Below are positions 1 through 6,507 of a DNA stretch of 6,717 nt, one piece after another. The position numbers and the translations under genes were made by a program. This stretch comes from Chitinophagaceae bacterium. Its GTDB lineage: Bacteria > Bacteroidota > Bacteroidia > Chitinophagales > Chitinophagaceae. Numbering within the stretch: position 1 is the first letter of the stretch; each line of letters starts with the position of its first letter. The stretch covers positions 1 to 6,717 of the forward strand of contig CANCKV010000181.1 of NCBI GenBank assembly GCA_947378615.1, in the 5' to 3' direction. Below the pieces are notes generated by a model. It did no database searches and was not told the DNA's origin. It saw nothing but the letters and a program-made list of their open reading frames with translations.

Positions 1-266
1 TATTTTTTCTCAATAAAATCCTTCAATAGAAAAACACCCCAAATAACAGCGACTAGTCTGAAAAGGGTTAATATCATTTTCCCTATGGCACCTCCAAATT
101 TCATTCCCCATGCCATTCCTTCGTTCTCAATAAAGTGAAGGCGAAACCATGTGCCAATCATCTCATGTTCTTCACCAGCTATAAAATTTAACTTAATGTA
201 GAACTTTAATGCTTGATCAGCAATTATTACTGCAAGAATTATTAATGCCAAATACTTTGCCTTCAT
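1..266 (-). CDS. lspA: Lipoprotein signal peptidase (signal peptidase II), 5' part, runs off left edge
   Basis: LspA is the inner-membrane aspartyl protease that removes the signal peptide from prolipoproteins after lipidation of the +1 cysteine. The frame opens with ATG at 266-264 and stays open for 88 codons to the window edge, so the C-terminal half is missing. The N-terminus (MKAKYLALIILAVIIADQAL) forms the first membrane segment with the family's D-Q-x-x-K motif (Asp17, Gln18, Lys21). It is followed by a periplasmic stretch with FRLHFIENEGMAWG at residues 41-54, the Bacteroidota form of the conserved N-x-G-x-A-[FW]-G signature, and then by a second hydrophobic segment from about residue 59 (GAIGKMILTLFRLVAVIWGV). 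The two catalytic aspartates normally lie further downstream and cannot be checked here. An AAAGGA motif sits 6 bases before the ATG. The gene is divergent from the barrel-protein gene. Identification is secure; only completeness is unknown. Confidence 0.94.
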   Translation of the reverse strand, partial: MKAKYLALIILAVIIADQALKFYIKLNFIAGEEHEMIGTWFRLHFIENEGMAWGMKFGGAIGKMILTLFRLVAVIWGVFLLKDFIEKK

Positions 267-288
267 GTCTTATCCTTTGTAAAGTGGA

Positions 289-296
289 CAAATATA
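289..296 (-). promoter_or_regulatory. Candidate -7 element of the lspA promoter
   Basis: Read on the minus strand, 296-289 is TATATTTG, a full match to the Bacteroidota -7 consensus TAnnTTTG. It would place the transcription start about 15-20 bases before the lspA ATG and leave room for the AAAGGA at 278-273. The -33 element is weak: TTTAC at 318-314 is the best candidate, with a 17-base gap. A match of this length is common in AT-rich DNA, so its position is the main support. Confidence 0.4.
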
Positions 297-456
297 TCTG
301 TAAACAGTTATTCGTAAATAGATAAAAAATATCTAATTGTGTAATTTCTATCCTTAATGGCAAATTTTTAGTTAAAAAACTATGAAAGATAAATGTTAAA
401 AAGGATTTTACAAACTAATTTGAAACTCAAGTGAGTAATCTAAAAATTTGCAGATT

Positions 457-491
457 GTAAATTTTGAATTAAAATTTGTAACAAAATTTAC
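457..491. repeat. AT-rich 10-bp inverted repeat (hairpin)
   Basis: GTAAATTTTG at 457-466 is the exact reverse complement of CAAAATTTAC at 482-491, with a 15-base spacer. No T-run follows on either strand, so it does not look like an intrinsic terminator. It sits just inside the right arm of a wider 12-bp inverted repeat (360-371 with 440-451). The composition is almost pure A/T, so chance is a real alternative. Confidence 0.35.
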
Positions 492-785
492 CATTGATTA
501 AATGTTACTATCAGTTCTGAGCATTTGCTTTTTGCACATAGATTTATTTTGTTGATGTAACGTCCTGAAGAAATAAAAAAAATGTTTTTCAGTTAATAGG
601 CAGGAATTTTTACCACAAGGAACACTACGTTTTTCATAATCAAACACAAGGATATTATTACAAATTCACAGATACAATTAGGAAACTTTGTCTTCCATAT
701 TATTTTCTTGTTTACGTTAAGGCAACCCTTTCAGAGTGGAATAGAATCTGACCATCTATTTTCACTCACCCCTATTTTTTGCCAA

Positions 786-813
786 TCATAACGAAAAATA
801 GCCTTTTCATAAC
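786..813 (+). promoter_or_regulatory. Two TCATAAC direct repeats with 21-bp period, candidate activator site
   Basis: TCATAAC occurs at 786-792 and again at 807-813, a centre-to-centre period of exactly 21 bp, which is two helical turns. The match extends as TCATAACGAAA against TCATAACAAAG (9 of 11). The pair ends about 10 bp upstream of a candidate -33 element (TTTG, 824-827) of the barrel-protein gene. That is the geometry expected of a dimeric activator bound to one DNA face; LytTR-type response regulators, common in Bacteroidota, use direct repeats about 21-22 bp apart. The complement (GTTATGA) matches the LytTR consensus only partly, so the class of regulator is inference. Confidence 0.4.
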
Positions 814-823
814 AAAGCCAACT

Positions 824-851
824 TTTGTTTCATTCAAAAAACATCTATTTG
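824..851 (+). promoter_or_regulatory. Candidate promoter of the barrel-protein gene
   Basis: TTTG at 824-827 could be the -33 element and TCTATTTG at 844-851 the -7 element (one mismatch to TAnnTTTG). The gap is 16 bases, shorter than the usual roughly 19-20, which is the main weakness. It would start transcription near 858 and give a leader of about 40 bases. A weaker alternative pairs TTTG at 778-781 with TAGCCTTTT at 799. Confidence 0.33.
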
Positions 852-896
852 CAGAAGAATAAATGCTCAGCATTATCACTCTTTAAAACAAACAAC

Positions 897-3356
897 ATGA
901 AAAAACAATTGCAACTATTATTTTTACTAGTACTATTTATTTCGGCAACTGCCTTTAGTCAATCAGATATAACCCATAACATTATTTCTGGAAGGGTTCA
1001 GGATAGTAACGGAAAGGCATTAGCAGGAACTACTGTTGAATTGCTTCGTGCAAAGGATAGTTTACTTATTAAGGCAGGTATTACTAATAATGATGGTTAT
1101 TTTGAAATCAATACAAAGGCAAACCTACCTTTTATATTATCTTATGATTTAATAGGATTTGAAAAGAAATATTCCCCTGTTTTTACGTTGACAGAAAATA
1201 AGGATTTCAAGGCAGCTACTGTATCCTTAGTGCTTTCTCCGAAAAAGTTAGAAGACGTCACCGTTACAAGTGTACATAAGCCTTTGATAGAAGTGAAAGC
1301 CGATAAATTGGTGTTTAATGTAGAAAACAGTATCAATTCAACAGGTAGTGATGCGTTAGAGTTATTACAGAAAAGCCCAGGAGTGCAGGTGGACAACAAC
1401 GATAACATCAGCATGAAAGGTAAGTCTGGAGTGAAGATTTATGTGGATGGAAAAAAGTTAGAATTGGATACCAAAGATATTGCTTCCTACCTTAGAAGTA
1501 TCAACAGTAATGATATTGAGGCGATTGAAATGATAAGTAATCCTAGTGCAAAATACGATGCAAGTGGCAATGCGGGTATCATAAACATCAGACTTAAAAA
1601 AAACAAAAAAATTGGAACTAATGGAACCGTAAATCTTGGGTTTAAGCAAGGCATCACGCCAAAGGGAAATGGTTCTGTTGCCCTCAATTATCGAAATAAA
1701 AAGATAAATATATTTGGAAATTTGGGTGGAGATTTAGGACGACATGAAAATAATCTTTACTTAAACAAAACCCAAAACGATACTGTTTACGATCAGAATT
1801 CAAAACATGATCATCAAAGTGAAAATTACAATGCCAAAGTAGGTCTTGACTATTTTATGGATAACAAGAATACGTTTGGATTTTTGGTTAAATACAATAA
1901 CCAAAATGATCATTGGAGTAGTAATGGCAATACAAATATCTATTACCAAACACAGAGTTCGGCGAATTTCATTAAGAGATTGCTTGCTTCTGACAGTATT
2001 CCTGGTTTGAGAACCAATATGAATGCTAACCTAAACTATCGATATGCCGATACTTTGGGTACAGAAATTACTGCAGATGCAGACTATGGGACTTTTAGGG
2101 GAAGAGGCAACAGTTACCAACCAAATTACTATCTCGATGCAAAGGGAAATACCATCTCAACTTCCATATATGCGAATCATACACCCACTGATATAAATAT
2201 TTATACTGCAAAAGTTGATGCAGAAATGAATAGATGGGGTGGAAAATTAGGGTATGGTGCGAAGATTTCTTATGTAAATACGGATAACACATTTGATTTC
2301 TACGCTGTTTCCCCAAAAACTTTTGTTCAAACAAAACTATTGTCCCAAAGCAATCAGTTTGATTATACAGAAAACGTAAATGCAGGATATATTAATTATC
2401 AACACAAACTAAATTCAAAATGGGATTTGCAATTAGGCCTTCGATTGGAACAAACAAATAGTCAAGGTAAATTAGTTAGGGATGATGGATTGAAAAAAAG
2501 CGATGATACAGTTAAGAATAACTATTTGGATATTTTTCCAAGCGGTGCCTTAACTTGGACAATTAACGGAAAAAACAGTTTGACCCTGACTTATAGCAGA
2601 CGTATTGACAGACCAAGTTATCAGGATTTGAATCCATTTGAATTTAAATTAGACGAACTGACTTATATGAAAGGAAATCCTTTCTTAAAGCCACAATACA
2701 CAGATAATCTAGAACTCACGCATACTTTTATGGGTTTTTTGAATACGACAATTGGATATAGTAATGTAAAAAATTATGCTACTCAAGTTACTGATACTGT
2801 TAGAAACGCCTCTTATGTGCAACAACAAAACTTAGCAACGCAGCAGATTTTCAATTTCAATATTGGGTCATCATTACCAATAAAGAAATGGTGGAATGGA
2901 TATGCAAACATTTATTATAATTATCAGCTTTTTGACGGACATATCAATGACAAACCTATTCATACCGAAATTCCCGATTATGGTGCATATCTACAGAGTA
3001 CATTCACGTTAGGGCATAATTTCAGCACAGAAATTAGTGGTTGGTATAGTGGCCCTTCACTTTGGGCAGCTACTTGGTTTACAAAGCCACAAGGAGGGAT
3101 AGATGTGGGTGTGCAAAAACAATTGTTCGATAAAAAGGCTACGTTAAAGCTTACTGTTACAGACCCATTCTATACAGAACCGTGGAAAGCAAACAGTGAT
3201 TTCGGTGGATTGAAAATAAAGGCAGGCGGCAATTGGGAAAGCAGAACCTTTAGGATTGCCTTTTCCTACAGATTCGGAAGCAGTCAGATTAAGGATGCTA
3301 GGGATAGAAAGACAGGGCTTGAGACTGAAAGTAAGAGAATTAAAAGCGGTAACTAG
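897..3356 (+). CDS. Outer-membrane beta-barrel protein, TonB-plug / PF14905-type family, 819 aa
   Basis: This is a predicted outer-membrane channel or receptor protein of Bacteroidota; its ligand cannot be read from the sequence. Domains in order, counted from the ATG at 897: a signal peptide at 1-22 (MKKQLQLLFLLVLFISATAF, then SQ); a carboxypeptidase-regulatory-like Ig fold at about 29-112 (ISGRVQDSNGKALAGTTVEL ... NNDGYFEI); an LEDVTVTS stretch at 118-125 at the TonB-box position; a plug-like domain at about 130-235 (LLQKSPGVQV, IYVDGKKLE, IEMISNPSAKYDASGNAGII); then a large barrel of alternating strands ending in FRIAFSYRFG at 785-794. A charged tail of 25 residues follows, as is usual in this family. 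The frame is also open upstream to a TTG at 825, but the added 24 residues would bury the signal peptide, so the ATG at 897 is preferred. There is no clear Shine-Dalgarno, only an A-rich leader. The gene ends in tandem TAG TAG. It has no adjacent SusD-like partner, which argues against a glycan-utilisation pair. Confidence 0.93.
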   Translation: MKKQLQLLFLLVLFISATAFSQSDITHNIISGRVQDSNGKALAGTTVELLRAKDSLLIKAGITNNDGYFEINTKANLPFILSYDLIGFEKKYSPVFTLTENKDFKAATVSLVLSPKKLEDVTVTSVHKPLIEVKADKLVFNVENSINSTGSDALELLQKSPGVQVDNNDNISMKGKSGVKIYVDGKKLELDTKDIASYLRSINSNDIEAIEMISNPSAKYDASGNAGIINIRLKKNKKIGTNGTVNLGFKQGITPKGNGSVALNYRNKKINIFGNLGGDLGRHENNLYLNKTQNDTVYDQNSKHDHQSENYNAKVGLDYFMDNKNTFGFLVKYNNQNDHWSSNGNTNIYYQTQSSANFIKRLLASDSIPGLRTNMNANLNYRYADTLGTEITADADYGTFRGRGNSYQPNYYLDAKGNTISTSIYANHTPTDINIYTAKVDAEMNRWGGKLGYGAKISYVNTDNTFDFYAVSPKTFVQTKLLSQSNQFDYTENVNAGYINYQHKLNSKWDLQLGLRLEQTNSQGKLVRDDGLKKSDDTVKNNYLDIFPSGALTWTINGKNSLTLTYSRRIDRPSYQDLNPFEFKLDELTYMKGNPFLKPQYTDNLELTHTFMGFLNTTIGYSNVKNYATQVTDTVRNASYVQQQNLATQQIFNFNIGSSLPIKKWWNGYANIYYNYQLFDGHINDKPIHTEIPDYGAYLQSTFTLGHNFSTEISGWYSGPSLWAATWFTKPQGGIDVGVQKQLFDKKATLKLTVTDPFYTEPWKANSDFGGLKIKAGGNWESRTFRIAFSYRFGSSQIKDARDRKTGLETESKRIKSGN

Positions 3357-3409
3357 TAGTTTTTTAATCTTTTAAAGGATTCCGCATTGCCCCTTAACGT
3401 CTTCAACAT

Positions 3410-3454
3410 ACCAATAATAGTTGTATTGTCTTTGGACTAACAACTATTATTGGT
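3410..3454. repeat. 15-bp perfect inverted repeat (long hairpin) downstream of the barrel-protein gene
   Basis: ACCAATAATAGTTGT at 3410-3424 and its exact reverse complement at 3440-3454 enclose a 15-base loop. Within the loop, GTC (3428-3430) can pair with GAC (3435-3437) around a TTTG tetraloop, giving a stacked two-part stem. No strong T-run follows (TCGTTTGTT), so it is a poor terminator by itself; it may protect the 3' end of the mRNA or be a palindromic repeat element. A conventional terminator follows about 40 bases later. Confidence 0.7.
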
Positions 3455-3494
3455 CGTTTGTTAAGAATACTAACTTAGACGAAGTGCATTTTGC

Positions 3495-3533
3495 AACTTC
3501 CCGAAATTTTTAAGATTTCGGGAAGTTTTTTTT
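3495..3533 (+). terminator. Intrinsic terminator of the barrel-protein gene
   Basis: AACTTCCCGAAAT (3495-3507) pairs perfectly over 13 bp with ATTTCGGGAAGTT (3515-3527) around a 7-base loop. The run of T goes straight on to 3533, making eight T with the last two stem bases. This is a textbook plus-strand terminator about 140 bases after the stop codon. On the minus strand the stem is followed by TTGCAAAA instead of a clean T-run, so it is a weaker terminator for the converging gene. Confidence 0.9.
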
Positions 3534-3664
3534 GCATCTTTCTTTAGCTTATTAAGCTTTGTAAACTATAGAAAAGGTGACAATGAAACACCAAATTTTA
3601 CTTGAACAAGCGAAGGCTGAACAAGAAAATAGTGCTATCAATCCTCTTCTTTTTTCTCATTCAC
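3534..3664. other. Convergent spacer with relic of the upstream paralog's 3' end
   Basis: Read on the minus strand, the bases after the TAG at 3667-3665 continue in frame as V-N-E-K-K-E-E-D and a TGA at 3640-3638. This matches the last residues of the neighbouring paralog (T-V-N-E-E-N-D). Homology then continues past both final stops: minus 3640-3616 against minus 5115-5092 gives 22 matching columns of 25, with one gap. A plus-strand frame at 3583-3693 (MKHQILLEQAKAEQEN..., 36 codons) starts behind a GAAAAGG motif, but it lies across this homologous flank and into the minus-strand gene, so I do not call it. I see no good minus-strand terminator here. Confidence 0.65.
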
Positions 3665-5038
3665 CTATTCATTTGCACCTGCACCTACTTTAATCCCGTT
3701 CTTTAGTGATTCTTTGAAACCTTCCTTTACTTGTTTTAGTGTAACCGGCAAACCCGTATAGGTTATTAAATCATCGATACTATCGGTTGGGTCGAAGCCT
3801 GTATTATGACAGAACAGAAAGAAGAAATGACACATATTGTACAATCTAGTACATACTTCTTGTAGAACCTCTCCTTTCAAAGCAACTTTATCACCTGATT
3901 CCGCAATGTCCTTTTCATCAAATTTCATATCTCCCATCAATATATAGCCTCTTACTTCGTTGTCTTCAAAGAAAAAGATGCTTGCAGGAAAGTCTCTAAA
4001 TTTACTAAACCATTCCATAGGCATCGGGATGCCCTTCCAATCAACATCATCCATTATTCCTCCGAAATCATTTTTTATGTCAATTTTACAATTGAAAATA
4101 AATCTTTCAAGCAATTTTGGATAGTGTTGTAAGGTTATTAAAGTATCTAAAATATAATGAGGCAATTTTTCTCGGATGGCATCAACAGTAATTGAAAAAT
4201 TCCATGTTTCCACCTCATCAATTACAAAAGCCCCTAGAGTATGTTTCAGTCTATCAACCTTAATATCATTTGGTTTTATGAAATAAAAGGGCTTTTTCTT
4301 TTTATTTCCTTTGATATTCGCAAAACTTTTTGATAAAGAGCTATCAAATAGTCCATCCTTATCAAAATATTGAATGAAAAGCGTCTTTAACTCCTCAGTC
4401 TTTAAGTAAACATTCCCGAGTCGTTTATCAAAAGCTTCGAACTGCCTTGTCCACTCCAATTGCTTTTCCAATCCCACATCAATTATTTTCATATTGGCAA
4501 ATAACGCTTTTAAATCCTCCAAAAGCATTTGAAGATTTATAGAATAATTTGCTTCATTATCATTAATCTCATTAAGAATAGCATCGAATTCTTCATTTTT
4601 CACAGGTTGTTCACCTTCCAATTTATCAACGAGAGCACAATATGCAGTACAAAATTCATTATATAGTTGGTGAATAGGCGCAATAAAAATTTTATAATCA
4701 TCAGTTGCTTTTTGTACAATAACGTCTAATCGTGTATTCAACTCGCGAATTATATCATTATTCCCTTTCTTCGTCAAATGAAATTTAGATTCATTATAAA
4801 AGGCATTTACTTCAGTTTCAGTTGCATTATATCTTTCCATTTCTTTGTCAAGCATCTCTTCCAAATCTATTACTTCGTAACACAGCCGATTATTTTCGGT
4901 AAGAAGTTCATAAATGAAATCATGTTGCAGAAGGAGCATCGAAATGAGTTTCCGTTCACATTCTGTTTCGGGTTTTGAACGGTCATATTCGAGGGTAATT
5001 TCTCTTAGTGGATGGGCAATCTTTACTATTTCAATCAT
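3665..5038 (-). CDS. Uncharacterised protein, 457 aa, downstream copy of a tandem paralog pair
   Basis: I do not recognise this family. The protein has no signal peptide and no convincing membrane segment, so it is probably cytoplasmic. Residues 1-28 (MIEIVKIAHPLREITLEYDR, then SKPETECE) are identical to the sister protein. Residues about 29-225 are charged, helix-forming and probably partly coiled-coil (LEEMLDKEMERYNATETEVN). Residues about 226-450 form the conserved domain: LFDSSLSKSFAN at 230-241, LQHYPKLLERFIF at 303-315, DWKGIPMPMEWFSKFRDFPA at 333-352, FFFEDNEVRGYILMGDMKF at 355-373, EVCTRLYNMCHFFFLFCHNT at 394-413 and IDDLITYTGLPVT at 421-433. The start is fixed by the sister gene and an A-rich leader; there is no Shine-Dalgarno. 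The TAG stop aligns with Thr458 of the sister, so this copy seems to have lost a short acidic tail. It follows the sister gene after 74 bp without a terminator, so co-transcription is likely. Confidence 0.9.
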   Translation of the reverse strand: MIEIVKIAHPLREITLEYDRSKPETECERKLISMLLLQHDFIYELLTENNRLCYEVIDLEEMLDKEMERYNATETEVNAFYNESKFHLTKKGNNDIIRELNTRLDVIVQKATDDYKIFIAPIHQLYNEFCTAYCALVDKLEGEQPVKNEEFDAILNEINDNEANYSINLQMLLEDLKALFANMKIIDVGLEKQLEWTRQFEAFDKRLGNVYLKTEELKTLFIQYFDKDGLFDSSLSKSFANIKGNKKKKPFYFIKPNDIKVDRLKHTLGAFVIDEVETWNFSITVDAIREKLPHYILDTLITLQHYPKLLERFIFNCKIDIKNDFGGIMDDVDWKGIPMPMEWFSKFRDFPASIFFFEDNEVRGYILMGDMKFDEKDIAESGDKVALKGEVLQEVCTRLYNMCHFFFLFCHNTGFDPTDSIDDLITYTGLPVTLKQVKEGFKESLKNGIKVGAGANE

Positions 5039-5057
5039 TATTATAAATTTTTAAATG
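4955..5057 (-). repeat. Near-identical 103-bp 5' block, downstream copy
   Basis: This block covers codons 1-28 of the downstream paralog plus 19 bases of leader. It matches 6424-6526 at 100 of 103 positions, at a constant offset of 1469. Two differences are synonymous third positions (Ser21 TCA/TCG, Lys22 AAA/AAG) and one lies in the leader. Both edges are sharp: similarity collapses at codon 29 and beyond 5057. Confidence 0.93.
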
Positions 5058-5112
5058 TATTTTTTGTCTTATTCCATTTAACTAGGTAAATGCTGAAAAA
5101 GAAAATAGGCTA
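5039..5112 (-). other. Short spacer between the two paralogs, with shared leader and a small palindrome
   Basis: The 19 bases next to the downstream start (5039-5057) match the leader of the upstream copy (6508-6526) with one difference (5046 against 6515). The far end (about 5092-5112) is the 3' flank that matches the sequence after the downstream copy. Between them lies CATTTA-N6-TAAATG at 5075-5092, a 6-6-6 dyad that could be an operator or chance. There is no intrinsic terminator, which supports one transcript for both genes. Confidence 0.6.
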
Positions 5113-6507
5113 TTAATCATTTTCTTCATTCACAGTTTCTTGTGAATCAATACTCAATTTAATTCCTTTTTTCAGGTCTTCTTCAAAACCTTTCTTTACA
5201 AATTCCATCGTAACTGGCAAACCGATATGTGTTAGAAGGTCATCAATATGATTTGATGGGTCGAAGCCTGTATTATGACAGAAAACAAAGAAGAAATAAC
5301 AAATATTGTATAACCGATTACAAACTTCCTCCAATTTATCGCCAGACAAAGCCACACCATCTCCTTTTTCTGCAATTTCTTTATCCTCAAATTTAATATC
5401 ACCCATTAAAATATAGGCTCTAGCCTCATTGTCTTCAAAGAAAAATAAACTTGCAGGAAAATTTCTCAACTTACTATACCATTCCATTGCAATCGGGTCG
5501 CCTTTCCATTGCAAATCATCTAGAATCGCTCCATATTCTGTTTTTATATCCACCCTACACGAAAAAATAAGATACTCTAACAACTTTGGATAATGTTGTA
5601 ATACAATTAAGAGTTCAGAAATTCCACCTGGTTCAGTATTTCTCACATTTTCAACAGTGGTGTCGAACCGTAAAACTTTTATTCCATTTACAATTCCCAT
5701 TCCAAGGCTTTGTTTCAATAATTTCACCTTTCGTTCTCCTGGCTGAAGGAAATAAATAGGTCTTTTACTTTCATCCCCTGTCCCATTTGCAAAACTTTCA
5801 GAAATTGAACAATCAAATAGTCGGTCTTTATCAAGATAATCTATCAACATGTTTGTTGATTCTGCAAGCTTTTCATAAGTGATTGATAGCCTTTCATTGT
5901 AAGAAGCATACCTGATGAATAAGTCGTCTTTTTTCTCAAGTTCTTTATAGGCATTTCTCCATTTTTCTTTTATAGCCTCCATTTCATCATCAATTTTAAT
6001 GATATCAAGAGAGACTGTTTCCCAGTTTTGTGATACTTCTATATTTTTTGCAGAATATTCGTAAAAATCTACCCCATCTCCAGCTTCTAATTTTTCATGT
6101 ACTGCATTGATAATTGTACCCAAATCACTAAACTGAACTTGAATCGGAGCTATAATATTGATATGTTCTTCATTTATCCTAACTCCAATCGCTTGAATCT
6201 TTTCAATAGTTTCATGCATTAAGTCTTCATTTCCTGTCGCAGAAAAATAAAATTTAACTTCATTAAAAAGCGCATCAATATCAGCTTCAGTTTTGGTGAA
6301 TCTTTTCATTTCTACTTCCAAAATATCCACTAACTCTAGCTTATTGTAGGCTATACGTTGTTGTTCCTTAACAATCTCGAATACGTAATCATGTTTTCGA
6401 AGGTGCATGGCAATTAGCTCTTTTTCACATTCTGTTTCGGGCTTCGAACGGTCATATTCGAGGGTAATTTCTCTTAGTGGATGGGCAATCTTTACTATTT
6501 CAATCAT
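5113..6507 (-). CDS. Uncharacterised protein, 464 aa, upstream copy of a tandem paralog pair
   Basis: This protein is of the same unrecognised family as its downstream neighbour. The two align without gaps through residue 457; I count 214 of 457 identities (about 47%) by eye. Residues 1-28 are identical. The middle (about 41-220) is divergent but keeps its charged, helical character (LVDILEVEMKRFTKTEADID; EAIKEKWRNAYKELEKKDD). The C-terminal domain is well kept: LQHYPKLLEYLIFSCRVDIK at 303-322, QWKGDPIAMEWYSKLRNFPA at 333-352, LFFFEDNEARAYILMGDIKF at 354-373, EVCNRLYNICYFFFVFCHNT at 394-413 and IDDLLTHIGLPVT at 421-433. It ends in an acidic tail, ETVNEEND, which the sister lacks. There is no signal peptide or clear membrane segment. 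The conserved Cys396, Cys403, Cys410 and His411 are suggestive but match no metal motif I know. It is first in the presumed two-gene operon, just after a terminator. Confidence 0.9.
   Translation of the reverse strand: MIEIVKIAHPLREITLEYDRSKPETECEKELIAMHLRKHDYVFEIVKEQQRIAYNKLELVDILEVEMKRFTKTEADIDALFNEVKFYFSATGNEDLMHETIEKIQAIGVRINEEHINIIAPIQVQFSDLGTIINAVHEKLEAGDGVDFYEYSAKNIEVSQNWETVSLDIIKIDDEMEAIKEKWRNAYKELEKKDDLFIRYASYNERLSITYEKLAESTNMLIDYLDKDRLFDCSISESFANGTGDESKRPIYFLQPGERKVKLLKQSLGMGIVNGIKVLRFDTTVENVRNTEPGGISELLIVLQHYPKLLEYLIFSCRVDIKTEYGAILDDLQWKGDPIAMEWYSKLRNFPASLFFFEDNEARAYILMGDIKFEDKEIAEKGDGVALSGDKLEEVCNRLYNICYFFFVFCHNTGFDPSNHIDDLLTHIGLPVTMEFVKKGFEEDLKKGIKLSIDSQETVNEEND

Larger units (their letters stand above)
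267..896. other. 630-bp AT-rich divergent intergenic region with no gene
   Basis: This region lies between the divergent starts of lspA and the barrel-protein gene. I read both strands for short genes and found only frames of fewer than about 20 codons without credible starts, no tRNA-like cloverleaf and no recognisable mobile-element end. It holds the lspA promoter candidate at its left end. It also has a 12-bp perfect inverted repeat (360-371 GCAAATTTTTAG with 440-451), a 10-bp hairpin (457-466 with 482-491), and the TCATAAC direct repeats and promoter candidate at its right end. The stretch from about 500 to 780 shows nothing I can name. The region is long for two ordinary envelope genes, so an unrecognised small RNA or a decayed gene is possible. 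Confidence 0.6.

Noticed and set aside
401..403. Possible phase-variable invertible promoter region based on the inverted repeats 360-371 and 440-451
   Set aside because: The arms are only 12 bp of nearly pure A/T, no invertase gene is in view and no promoter lies cleanly between them.
825..896. N-terminal extension of the barrel protein from an in-frame TTG at 825
   Set aside because: It adds 24 polar residues before a well-formed signal peptide that starts at the ATG at 897; the extension overlaps the candidate promoter.
1142..2334. Minus-strand open frames at 1142-1414, 1458-1649, 1487-1687 and 2095-2334
   Set aside because: They lie wholly inside the secure barrel-protein gene, overlap one another in different frames and have compositions typical of antisense shadows.
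3403..3413. Call of the minus-strand gene pair as membrane proteins because of FFFLFC / FFFVFC
   Set aside because: The hydrophobic run (about residues 401-410) is too short to span a membrane and is flanked by polar, charged sequence; there is no signal peptide.
3583..3693. Plus-strand 36-codon frame MKHQILLEQAKAEQEN... with a purine-rich GAAAAGG motif upstream
   Set aside because: Its first half looks gene-like, but it lies across the 3' flank that is homologous between the two paralogs (no matching frame at the other copy), and its second half is antisense to the 457-aa gene. A truncated gene start is possible but unsupported.
4778..4978. Plus-strand open frame of 66 codons
   Set aside because: It is antisense to the N-terminal part of the 457-aa gene and is Phe/Ile-rich, as expected from the complement of Lys/Glu-rich codons.
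3665..6507. CRISPR array, toxin-antitoxin pair or insertion sequence behind the repeated structure
   Set aside because: The repeat is a duplicated gene of about 1.47 kb; there are no short regular repeats, no transposase motifs and no terminal inverted repeats or target duplications at the edges.
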